Of a stretch of 64,000 nucleotides of DNA, positions 23,496 through 35,046 are shown piece after piece. The notes under the pieces are model-generated. The model did no database searches. It worked only from the letters and a program-made list of their open reading frames with translations, and was not told where the DNA came from. The position numbers were made by a program, and so were the translations under genes. The stretch comes from Sipunculus nudus (lineage: Eukaryota; Annelida; Sipuncula; Golfingiida; Sipunculidae). The stretch lies in contig CM049321.1 of assembly GCA_026874595.1 (NCBI GenBank), positions 3,837,479-3,901,478 on the forward strand. The letters run 5' to 3'. Every line of letters starts with the position of its first letter. Position 1 is the stretch's first letter.

Positions 23496-23729
23496 TGGAA
23501 AATTAAGGTTTGTCCATATAATTTCTCAAAGGAACAAAGTTGCAGTTACCCAATTTTTGGTTTGGTAGATCTTGGGAACATCTAACAATATGCCACATTT
23601 CAGATTTATAGGTCAAACAGTTTCAAAACATGTTAGTCTAATGGATGAACAGATGGACAAATGGACGTATGGATCAACAGACAATGGATCATGACTATAG
23701 CTCAGATGATTTAGAGTCAGCTGAGCTAA
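23496..23729 (+). repeat. E1 3'-end fragment, forward
   Basis: A truncated E1 relative ends with the hairpin 'tagctcagatgatttagagt' + 'cagctgagcta' (about 23698-23728). It abuts the head of the reverse copy A, so two E1 copies meet head to truncated body. Confidence 0.55.
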
Positions 23730-23959
23730 AAATTTTACGCTACAGTACTCCCAAGTACTTCTGAATTCCTATTGTGTTTTTTTTATTTAATTACCATGGT
23801 GACAGCTTGATTTTTCTGGTGTTAATATGACCATTATTGATCATTTACATATAATGCAAATAATGACAGTTTTCTACATTTAACCAAAGGACCATTAATT
23901 TTTTAGTGACTATGTCCAAACTAGTTGATTAGCTAGCATTTATGCCACCCTAGTTGGTC

Positions 23960-24896
23960 GAAAATATTAAAGAAATTGGCTTCAGTGGCGTCAGTGAAAA
24001 CACGTTTTGCAGGTTTATAACTCATATAGGAAGTTATAGTAAAATGGCTAAGTTCAGCTTCCCATAACTCAGCCAAAAAGCACTAATCTAAAACTTGCAT
24101 AATCAACATCTAAGGATAATTAATGTGTGAGATTTAAGAATTTGGCCCAGTAGTTTTTGAGAAGAAGATCTTTGAAGCAACTGAGCTAAAATGGGCTGTT
24201 ATGGCATATAACTAAATTCAGCTTCCCATAACTCAGCCAAGAGTTACTGAACTGAGACCATTTGAACAAACTTCAGAAAGCACTACCCTAGGATCATTTC
24301 TGTGCGATATTAAAAAATTTGGCCATATGGTTTCAGAGAAGAAGTTTTTTGTAGCTGTCAGTATGATACTGGCGCTGATGACCCAAGTACAAAAAAGACC
24401 AATGCAGGTGGTGCCACCAATACCTCAATTTTAGATATGACTCATGTGACCAACATGGCATAAAATTTGATGATGATAGCTCCAGCTGTTTCTAAGATTG
24501 TAATTTTTGTATGCATTCTTGGACAGATGACTAAGTTCAACTAGCTGTAAATCGGCCAAAATCACCGAACTTAAACCATTCAAACAAACTTGAGAGAGAT
24601 TGTTCAAGGGATCATTTCTGTGAAACATTGGACAATTTGGCTGAACAGTTTTGGAGAAGTAGATTTTTAAAGCTTTTTTAGCTTTTTCCCTAAAGAAATC
24701 TAAAAAAATGCAGTTACTGGTAGCCAAAAAGTTAGGAAAATCCTATAGAGTTTTTTACATGACTAACTTTTTGCATAAAATTTCGTGATGCTAACTCTTG
24801 CTGTTTTCAAGATAGTATGCGTTAAAGACGACGGACGACAGATGCCGGAAGACACCACACCATCGCATAAGCTCACAGGTTTGCTAAAAAAAAGGC
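23960..24896 (+). repeat. E3 dispersed repeat, longest copy
   Basis: It includes a unit matching 380-600, then the E3 start-like 'gaccaatgcaggtggtgcca' at 24399 and the E3 end 'catcgcataagctcacaggt' at 24863. It has about three internal units with 'gagaagaagat'. It is noncoding; the frame at 24431-24727 is a repeat artefact. Confidence 0.6.
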
Positions 24897-25086
24897 CATG
24901 GACAGAAAGGCCTTGAAATGCTGATTAATTTGATGTACAGCAGGTGTTCCTAACGTGTACAGTGTTAGAGATATGGCTAAACAATTACTGTAGGCAGTGA
25001 TTGTGGTGCAGCACCCCCTGGCAGTCATTTTTGAAAAATGAAAAATATGTTTTGAGATATTAGTGAGTAACATAAAACACAGCAGT

Positions 25087-25540
25087 TTCAAAACTATTCA
25101 TATAAAGTTTGGGGATGCTAGCTCCTGCCGTTTTTTTTTAGATATATAGTATGAGTTTACTTAAAGAAGACACACGGATGCACGACACCACATCATCGCA
25201 TAAGCTCACTGGTTCGTTAAAAAACATTACAATAGGAATCAGCATATTTTGCATTTGATAAAATTTCAACTTCAGCTGAGCGCCGTGGGTCCCTCGTTTT
25301 TTCTTGAGCTAATGGTTAAAAATTTCCAAATTTTGTAAAGATACCTGCTGGAACATGTTTCCTTCAGAGAATATAAATCCTCTTTTCTTAATTTTGTGTT
25401 TCCATAGAGGACACTCTATGAGGACTTTTTTCTGCCCATTAAAGTAATTATAAGTACCCTGTTATTGGACTGTTAGACAGAAAGATGGCTGTACAGACAG
25501 ACGAAGACCCATCACTTTCAGTCAGCTGAACTACAAGCAG
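25087..25540 (+). repeat. E3 3' fragment and degraded E1 ends
   Basis: 25087-25222 repeats the last part of E3 ('gatgctagctcctgccgttt' to 'catcgcataagctcactggt'). 25265-25305 contains a degraded E1 head in reverse ('cagctgagcgccgtgggtcc'), and 25490-25530 a degraded E1 tail ('agacgaagacccatcacttt', then 'cagtcagctga'). Confidence 0.45.
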
Positions 25541-26147
25541 ATCAGACTGAGAACTTAAGGATTAAAAATTATAACCCAATCCTTTTCAATTTAATTTTAA
25601 CTGTAGAAGCACATAATTCAATCTATTCAAATTGGTTATTTAAATTAATCCCTGAGAAACTGACAGAATTATTTGTGAATCACAGAAACAAAAAAAATGC
25701 AGTGATGTACATTGATTTTGCAAAGTACTTTCCCAGTAGAGCAAACTTGCCCTTTATGAGTTTTTACTTGTTCTACAAAAATCAGTGATCCCAGCAATAA
25801 AAACAAACAGATTAAGTTGCAACAATAAATATGGACAAATGTTTGTTTGTTCATACTATTAAGCTTTAGTGTTTGCACGTATAAACACACAGATAATTTA
25901 AGACTGAGGTAGTAAAATATATGATTTAATTTTTCCAAGAAAATAAAAAGGCTTACTAAAGATTTGTTAAGATTCAGGTCTTTGTGTGAAGGTTTATGTT
26001 GGAATCCCTTGCCCAGTGGGGCAAGTAGGAGCCAAGTTTGTTTGCAATATCTTCATTTTCTCAAACTTTTGCCATGGGCAAGTGTTAAACTGTTAATGTC
26101 AAGCCCTGCAATGAATATGAAAGCTTCTATATCTCACTTTCTCTTAC

Positions 26148-26260
26148 CTGCATCAGTGCTTCCTTGGCCTGGTCTTCCAGCTCTCTCTTACTGGAGGTCA
26201 GAAATGCTGCACAGAAGCTCTCTCTTACTGGAGGTCAGAAATGCTGCACTAGAGCCACTG
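26148..26260 (-). pseudogene. Minus-strand exon disrupted by a 37-bp tandem duplication
   Basis: Acceptor TTTTTCAG and donor GCAG|GTAAGAG bound a 113-nt segment containing two head-to-tail copies of a 37-bp unit (starts at 26181 and 26218 on the plus strand). With one unit the segment is 76 nt and fully open, encoding a peptide with SSAAFLTSSKRELEDQ then AKEALMQ. With both units the frame closes at a stop. The duplication also makes a second CAG (TTCTGTGCAG) that could act as an alternative acceptor and skip most of the damage. The gene is not recognised; a short charged helix is all that can be seen. It could belong to the same minus-strand gene as the 6-10 kb exons. Confidence 0.45.
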
Positions 26261-26709
26261 CTGAAAAACACAAAACACATTGACTTTCATTTAAAAGGAA
26301 GAATTAATTAGATCAGTACTAAAACTGCTTAAAAAGGCCAGTGTTCATAAGTTTGAGCTTTTTCAGGATACTTTATCAAATATACTTCTGTTGATCAAAG
26401 TACATTACACTTAAACAATTGTAAGCCAGCCTTCTTCAACTGATAAAACTGTCAATGATCAATAGGAAGAACACATTTTAGGACAAGAAACTGTACTTGC
26501 AATAACTGTAATTTAAAAGTGTTAAAAAATACAAGAATGAATCCTTTAAAAATTAAAATAAAGACAGGTGACACAACAATTTCAGCTGATAAAACTAAAC
26601 TGTCAAATATAAATAATCCTGCTAAGGAAATCCCATGTACCCACAAGTAAGTATATGACAAAGTTGCTATACATGTACAATCAATACATGTGGAATGATT
26701 ATTTAATCC

Positions 26710-29700
26710 CTTGAAGCACAAACCACCACCATGGAGCTGATCACTGAAACTCCTGTACCACCGGCAGGGAGCTGATCACTGAAACCCCTCTATCACCAGC
26801 ATGCAGCTTGTCAATGTAACCCCTGCACCACCATCATGCAGCTGATCACTGTTACCCCTGTCCCACCAGCATGGAGCTGATCACTGTAACCCCTGTTCCA
26901 CCAGTATCAAGCTGATCACTGTAACATCTGTACCACCACCATGGAGCTGATCACTGTAACCCCTGTTCCACCAGTATCGAGCTGATCACTGTAACATCTG
27001 TACCACCACCATGGAGCTGATCACTGTAACCCCTGTACCACCACCATGGAGCTGATCACTGTAACCCCTGTCCCACCAGCATGGAGCTGATCACTGGAAC
27101 CCCTGTCCCACCAGCATTGAGCTGATCACTGTAACCCCTGTACCACCAGCATGGAGCTGATCACTGTAACTTCTGTACCATAACCATGGAGCTGATCACT
27201 GTAACCTCTGTACCAACAGAGTCGAGCTGATCACTGTAACCCCTGTACCACCACCATGGAGCTGGTCACTGTAAGCCCTGTACCACCAGTATCTAGCTGA
27301 TCACTGTAACCCCTGTACCACCACCATGGAGCTTATCACTGTAACCCCTGTACCACCACCATGGAGCTGACCACTGTAACACCTGTACCACCACCATGGA
27401 GCTGATCACTGTAACCCCTGTATCACCATCATGGAGCTGATCACTGTAATCCCTGTATCACCAGCATGGAGCTGATCACTGTAACATCTGTCCCACCATC
27501 ATTTAGCTGATCACTGTAATCCCTGTATCACCAGCATGGAGCTGATCACTGTAACACCTGTACCACCACCATGGAGCTGATCACTGTAACCCCTGTATCA
27601 CCACCATGGAGCTGGTCAATGTAACCCCTGTACCACCACCATGGAGCTTATCACTGTAACCCCTGTACCACCACCATGGAGCTGACCACTGTAACACCTG
27701 TACCACCACCATGGAGCTGATCACTGTAACCCCTGTATCACCATCATGGAGCTGATCACTGTAATCCCTGTATCACCAGCATGGAGCTGATCACTGTAAC
27801 ATCTGTCCCACCATCATTTAGCTGATCACTGTAATCCCTGTATCACCAGCATGGAGCTGATCACTGTAACACCTGTACCACCACCATGGAGCTGATCACT
27901 GTAACCCCTGTATCACCACCATGGAGCTGGTCAATGTAACCCCTGTACCACCATCATGGAGCTGATCACTGTAATCCCTGTACCACCACCATGGAGCTGA
28001 CCACTGTAACATCTGTCCCACCATCATTTAGCTGATCACTGTAATCCCTGTATCACCAGCATGGAGCTGATCACTGTAACATCTGTACCACCACCATGGA
28101 GCTGACCACTGTAACATCTGTCCCACCATCATTTAGCTGATCACTGTAATCCCTGTACCACCACCATGGAGCTGATCACTGTAACATCTGTACCACCACC
28201 ATGGAGCTGACCACTGTAACATCTGTCCCACCATCATTTAGCTGATCACTGTAATCCCTGTACCACCACCATGGAGCTGATCCCCGAACACAACTGTACC
28301 ACCACCATGGAGCTTATCATTGTAAACCCTGTACCACCACCATGGAGCTGATCACTGTAACCCCTGTACCACCACCATGGAGCTTATCATTGTAAACCCT
28401 GTACCATCACCATGGAGCTGATCACTGTAACCCCTGTCCCACCAGCATGGAGCTGATCACTGGAACCCCTGTCCCACCAGCATGGAGCTGATCACTGTAA
28501 CCCCTGTACCACCAGCATGGAGCTGATCACTGTAACTTCTGTCCCATAACCATGGAGCTGATCAGTAACCTCTGTACCAACAGAGTCGAGCTGATCACTG
28601 TAACCCCTGTACCACCACCATGGAGCTGGTCACTGTAAGCCCTGTTCCACCAGTATCTAGCTGATCACTGTAACCCCTGTACCACCACCATGGAGCTTAT
28701 CACTGTAACCCCTGTACCACCATCATGGAGCTGATCACTGTAACCCCTGTACCACCACCATGGAGCTGATCACTGTAACCCCTGTATCACCATCATGGAG
28801 CTGATCACTGTAACCCCTGTATCACCATCATGGAGCTGATCACTGTAACCCCTGTACCACCACCATGGAGCTGATCACTGTAACCCCTGTCCCACCACCA
28901 TGGAGCTGACCACTGTACCCCTGTATCACCATCATGGAGCTGATCACTGTAACCCCTGTATCACCATCATGGAGCTGATCACTGTAACATCTGTCCCAGC
29001 ATCATTTAGCTGATCACTGTAACCCCTGTACCACCATCATGGAGCTGATCACTGTAACCCCTGTACCACCACCATGGAGCTGATCACTGTAACCCCTGTA
29101 TCACCATCATGGAGCTGATCACTGTAACCCCTGTACCACCAGCATGGAGCTGATCACTGTAACCCCTGTACCACCATCATGGAGCTGATCACTGTAACCC
29201 CTGTATCACCAGCATGGGGCTGATCACTGTAACCCCTGTATCACCAGCATGGAGCTGATCACTGTAACATCTGTCCCACCATCATTTAGCTGATCACTGT
29301 AACCCCTGTATCACCTCCATGGAGCTGACCACTCTCACATCTGTACCACCTCCATGGAGCTGACCACTGTAACACCTGTACCACCACCATGGAGCTGATC
29401 ACTGTAACCCCTGTATCACCATCATGGAGCTGATCACTGTAACCCCTGTATCACCAGCATGAAGCTGATCACTGTAACATCTGTCCCACCATCATTTAGC
29501 TGATCACTGTAACCCCTGTATCACCTCCATGGAGCTGACCACTCTCACATCTGTACCACCTCCATGGAGCTGACCACTGTAACACCTGTACCACCACCAT
29601 GGAGCTGATCACTGTAACCCCTGTATCACCAGCATGGAGCTGATCACTCTAACCCCTGTACCACCAGCATGGAGCTGATCACTGTAACATCTGTACCACC

Positions 29701-30830
29701 ACCATGGAGCTGATCACTGTAACCCCTGTATCACCATCATGGAGCTGATCACTGTAATCCCTGTATCACCAGCATGGAGCTGATCACTGTAACCCCTGTA
29801 CCACCAGCATGGAGCTGATCACTGTAACATCTGTACCACCACCATGGAGCTGACCACTGTAACATCTGTACCACCATCATTTAGCTGATCACTGTAATCC
29901 CTGTACCACCACCATGGAGCTGATCACTGTAACCCCTGTATCACCATCATGGAGCTGATCACTGTAACTTCTGTACCACCACCATGGAGCTGACCACTGT
30001 AACATCTGTACCACCATCATTTAGCTGATCACTGTAATCCCTGTACCACCACCATGGAGCTGATCACTGTAACCCCTGTGTCACCATCATGGAGCTGATC
30101 ACTGTAACACCTGTACCACCACCATGGAGCTGACCACTGTAACATCTGTACCACCACCATGGAGCTGATCATTGCAAACCCTGTCCCACCAGCATGGAGC
30201 TGACAACTGTAACATCTGTACCACCACCATGGAGCTGATCATTGCAAACCCTGTCCCACCAGCATGGAGCTGATCACTGCAATCCCTGTACCACCACCAT
30301 GGAGCTGATCACTGTAACCCCTGTACCACCACCATGGAGCTGATCACTGTAATCCCTGTATCACCACCATGGAGCTGATCACTGTAACCCCTGTACCACC
30401 ACCATGGAGCTGATCACTGTAACCCCTGTATCACCACCATGGAGCTGATCACTCTAACCCCTGTACCAACACCATGGAGCTGACCACTGTAACATCTGTC
30501 CCACCATCATTTAGCTGATCACTGTAATCCCTGTACCACCACCATGGATCTGATCACTGTAACCCCTGTACCACCACCATGGAGCTGATAGCTGTAACCC
30601 CTGTACCACCACCATGGAGCTGATCACTGTAACCCCTGTCCCACCGGCATGGAGCTGACCACTGTTACATCTGTACCACTATCATGGAGCTGACCACTGT
30701 AACATCTGTACCACCATCATGGAGCTGACCACTGTTATCCCTCTATCATCACCATGGAGCTGACCACTGTTACCCCTCTATCACCACCATGGAGCTGATC
30801 ACTATAACCTCTGTACCAACAGTCCACTAC
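26710..30830 (+). repeat. 35-bp minisatellite, about 117 units
   Basis: A continuous array of a 35-bp unit, consensus start ATGGAGCTGATCACTGTAAC, then CCCTGTACCACCACC. Units differ at a few positions (accacc/atcacc/atcatc; gatcac/gaccac; tttagctg in place of atggagctg). TGA, TAA and TAG words in the unit close all frames, so it is noncoding. Higher-order structure is clear: 27331-27645 and 27646-27945 are almost identical 315-bp (nine-unit) blocks, and a run with the rare words 'cagagtcgagctg' and 'agtatctagctg' occurs at 27150-27340 and again at 28530-28700. The array expanded by unequal exchange of multi-unit blocks. Confidence 0.97.
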
Positions 30831-31024
30831 CATGAATACCATCACTGAAACCACACCAGATGTCACAAAGCTGGTTCCTGTATCCCCTGCAAGGATATAC
30901 TCACAGTAATTATTATCATTAAAGTGATCTATATTTACATACCAGGAATGTCAAGTTTACAAGAAGTACCAGTTGTCATCTTAATATACTTAGGGTATCT
31001 CTCAGTATTTCACTATAAAACTAT

Positions 31025-31288
31025 TGTTACGGGGTGACATAAAAGTGGACTGAACTGTCTCGCTAGTGAAACTTGCTTTTCTAGCAAAGCGGTTGGAACA
31101 CCGGACATGTGCGCCACCAATGTGGGTCCGAATACCAGATCAGCCATCGGTCTTCATAACAAAATGGGGGCTCGTCCGGGAATCGAACCCATGTTGATGG
31201 TGCACATGTCTGGCTTTCCAACTGCTTTGCTAGAAATGCAAGCTTCACTGGTGAGACAGTTCGGTCCGCTTTTATGTCACCCCGTAAC
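31025..31288. mobile_element. Inverted pair of tRNA-derived SINE-like units
   Basis: 31025-31138 (plus) and 31288-31175 (minus) are inverted copies. Both start gttacggggtgacataaaag and continue through a tRNA A-box-like 'ctagcaaagc' + 'gttgg'. The minus arm keeps a B-box-like gggttcgattcccgg. The arms differ at about 15-20 positions over about 105 bp. Transcripts through the pair would fold into a long hairpin. A third partial copy with only the T-arm side ('gatccggagtcgaacccatg') lies at 31401-31453. The tRNA origin is inferred from the A- and B-box-like words. Confidence 0.6.
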
Positions 31289-31761
31289 ACTACCCCTCTT
31301 GAGAGTTCTGCTATCAGAACAAGACTAATTATCCCAGGAGTCACACTTTGGTGAACGTATTCCCTGTGCTACAAAATTTTTTACAAATACAAATTGCTCA
31401 GGGGAAAATTCTGGGCTGATCCGGAGTCGAACCCATGTCGGTGGCGCACAGTCACTCTGTAACACCATTTGCTAATCCTGTACACAAATGGAAATAAACT
31501 TGCATTGGGAACAATCAGTACCAAACAAACTTAATTGTTGCCTGAATCGTGCAGCTTCACAAAAAAGTATATTCAAAGCTTCCAACCAGTCGTCATGTTG
31601 CTATAAATCTGTTTACTATTTTGATCTGGTAGATCTTTCACCTGAAAACACAAATGACATAGGATTGGTAAAGGTCCAATGCTGGAATAAAGATCACTAT
31701 TTGTGCAACTACAAAAATAGATGAATATATCATAGGGTTAAGAGTGGTTTTAAAAGGGGGG

Positions 31762-31763
<2 letters not shown>

Positions 31764-31819
<56 letters not shown>
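31764..31819. repeat. (TA)n microsatellite
   Basis: About 56 bp of pure TA repeat, 150 bp before the 3' end of E2 copy B. Confidence 0.95.
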
Positions 31820-31822
<3 letters not shown>

Positions 31823-31970
31823 ATAGGATTTTGAGCTTTTCATTGGGAGAAGGTATCCCCTCACCCAGTTTCAAAAATTTTGTAAAAAATGAAAATTAAA
31901 TATACATTTCCAATGCAGTATTTTGACTTAATTCCCATACTTTTAATCACATGCTGCATCAATCAAAATA

Positions 31971-33132
31971 CTAGAATATGGGAAGTCAACAAGGCACTAC
32001 ATGTATCTGCTGAAATCAGAGTGGGACGGGTGAAGTGAGGCATGGATTGAGTAGCAAGGGGAAATAGTGTGAGGTGTGTTGCATATTAGCATGGATGTCT
32101 GCAGCCAAAATGAGTATATAGGTGGCGCCACCTACCATAAAATCCAGAAAGCTATCCAAGTTGTATACATATGCAAAATTTTAGGCAGATAAGTCAAACC
32201 ACTTCTTGTGTATGAGTGATTTTATCCCACAGCAGACAAACAGAAGAGCGCTGCACAAAAAAAATTGTAGCAGGTGGCACCACCAATTTTGTATATGATA
32301 AAGAGTTCAGGGGGATATGTCAAACCAGTCCTGAGATATAAGCCTGGATGTCTGCAGCGTAAACATAAATGTAGGTGGTGCCACCTACCACAAAATCCAG
32401 AAAGCTATCCAAGATGTATAAACCTGCAAACTTTTAGGCAGATAAGTCAAACCACTGCCGAGATATGAGTGATTTTATCCACGGCAGACAAACAGACAGA
32501 CGCTGTGCAAAAATGGTTGCAGGTGGCGCCATCAGTTTTGCATCTGATAAAGAGCTATGTGAGATCTATACACATGCAAAATTTCAAAAGGATATGTCAA
32601 ACCAGTCTTGAGATATAAGCCTGTATGTCTGCAGCCTGAACATGAATGTAGGTGGTGCCACCTGTCATAAAATCAAGATAGCTATCCAGGATGTATACTC
32701 ATGCAAAATTTCAGGTAGATAAGTCCAACCAATGCAGTGATATGGGTGATTTTATCCCAAGGTAGATGAACAGATGGAGGCTGTACAAAAATGGTGCAGG
32801 TAGCGCCAGCATTTTTAGTTTATGTAATAAAGCTATCCAAGGGCTACATTTGTGCAAAATTTTTAGCCTGTTTGGTCAAACAGTTCCCAAGATATGTGGG
32901 TTTATGTGTGGAAACAGACGCACAACTGGACGCTGGGCAGAGAGGAAAGGTCAGAGGTCAACCAAAAATGAAGGTGCAGCAGTTCACATTTGACCTGATC
33001 ATAATCATATTTTTTAATTTTAAAAAATTCTGCCCAGTGGTTACGGAGGAGTTCTCCGGAAACCTATGGCGAGGCGGCGTAACGTCTGACTGAAAACATA
33101 ATATCTGCAAAACTCTGTTTTGGTGGATACAA
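31971..33132 (-). mobile_element. E2 element copy B
   Basis: Reverse orientation: CTAG end at 31971 (ctagaatatggg), subterminal 'atctgctgaaatcagagtg', tandem units with 'ggtggcgccacctaccataa' and 'cagacaaacagaagagcgct', and the other end at ttttggtggatacaatt (about 33132). The element is not inside E1 here, so E2 is an independent unit. It is noncoding. Confidence 0.7.
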
Positions 33133-33139
33133 TTACCAG

Positions 33140-34345
33140 AAATTAAATATTTAGAGAATCATGTGTATTACCATGATCAATTATTTTACAGAAAACTGGA
33201 TCTGATGTCAGTCATATTTAATTACACATTGAGCAATGCAAAAAATTGTTATATTCCAAAGCAGACCTCTGTATAAGGTCATCAGTTTAAATATTACACA
33301 TACAAGTAGACCCATATTTTCAAAATCGATCTCACTAATGAATTTCATTTCATTTAATACCCTTACCTCTAAAAAGCACACAATACTGACCTACATAATA
33401 CACATTCAATTAAGAAATGAAATCCCAGTTGTTTTCATATGAGCCATGTAGACTGAGGGAAATACAATGGATTTTTAATGCATATTGAAGGAATTTATGT
33501 CATTTATCAAAGAAAGGTCAAACTGACCACCCTATGGCCAAGCACCCCTGCCCGGCCCCAAAGCCTATGTAGATAATATACACTCATTGTATTTTCGATC
33601 TGCATTTCTTGCTATATTTATACGGGTTTTCTGGATTAATTTTTTAATTACATCAAATCAAAAGTGCCCAAGTCCATGGCTGGAGTAAATGAAATCTCTT
33701 TAATAACGAGAACATGTACCCTTAATGCTGTTAAAAGGGCACCCCATCATCCAGAATCATAGTCAACCGAGATGATATACCCGCCATCAAAGCAAGCCCT
33801 ATCAGTCCAGTTAATCAAATAGAGGTTTTCAAGTTCTATTTGGAAGGGTCTCACTGTTCCATTGGATTTGGATTGTGTGTATTTGAAATGCAAATCTGTA
33901 ATTTTGTTTTCCCCTGGCCTGCATTTGAGCAGGCAAGCAATTAAATTAAGCTACCTCACCCCTCATTGAACCAAATATTGGTGAGGCTCTAGCTTGTCCT
34001 GCCTTACCGCTTCTGCCAGAGAGCTTTGTCCTGCCTCCCCGCTTCTGCCAGCCCTGAACAAGAGATGATCACTCTCACCTGTAAGCATAATCAGATATGA
34101 TCACTCACATGCAATGATAATCAAAGATGATCAGAACAATTTTCAGTTACATTCAATGATAAATCCTTGAATGAATAATTGAGAATATACTTATATATTT
34201 ATATCTTGCTTCTGAATCAAATTGACTCAAACCTGACTATTTCTTGCATGGTTTGTAATGATGAATTTAGTTGATATATTTTGTATGGTTTGTAAAAATT
34301 ATTTGGTTGTTAATTTTTTTTCATGGTCCGTAAATAATCAGGTTG
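33140..34345. other. No supported gene; short repeats
   Basis: AT-rich to mixed noncoding DNA. Around 33990-34050 a short unit (tgccttaccgcttctgccag / tgcctccccgcttctgccag) is duplicated. 34060-34137 has two to three degraded units of the 30-bp minisatellite also seen at 43985 and 52006. 34346-34349 (atat) is the target duplication of the LTR element. Confidence 0.5.
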
Positions 34346-34349
34346 ATAT

Positions 34350-34902
34350 TGTTACGGAACCTAATATAAACAGATCACGTTTGCGTGATGAACACAAATT
34401 TTGTAATGGAGATAAAAAAAAATCAGATTCTGTAACACAAGGAAGCGTGAAATGTCTAGGGGAAAGAATAAAGAAGTCAGTGGTTTTTTGTTAACAAATA
34501 ACTATAATTTATTCCTAAAACAACCCTAACAATACAATACACTAAATCAATACAATTATACAGTAAAACAGCGTTATAGCAACAAGTCAATACAATCACA
34601 CAGAAAGATAATGGTACAGTACCTCAATACCAACACCATCACCACGATAAGTCCTCTGAATGTAAAATCTCGGAGAATGACAGCCCAGTGGAAAGTTTTT
34701 GCAACAACACAGAAAGTAAACTGAAGTCCAAATGTATAAAATCCAGGAGAAAATCTTAGAACATGTATAATTGCGGCATTCTTCGGATAAGGTCTGTTTG
34801 AGATATTTTATTGAATATGCACATATCTTATGGTACAGACATCAATGGGATTAAGTGCAAGCTACTTAAAGCTTATCTTGACTCTCTCCCTAATATTTCT
34901 AG
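34350..34902 (-). repeat. 3' LTR, distal part (below the nested insertion)
   Basis: This is inferred to be the end of the 3' LTR because its outer terminus TGTTAC (plus strand) mirrors the GTAACA at 42987 and because ATAT flanks both. It is separated from the proximal part (38461-38838) by the non-LTR element. The 5' LTR lacks this portion, so it cannot be checked against a second copy in this window. Confidence 0.6.
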
Positions 34903-35046
34903 TATAAAATATAAAATATAAAATATAAAACATAAAACCATGGCAGTATTCAGTGTTGTGGTAGGGGTTGTGTTTGGTAGTGGATGTTTGGTAAGTGAAA
35001 GTGTTATAGTTGTATGTCTGTGTTTTGGAGGTGTTTTGGGAGATTT

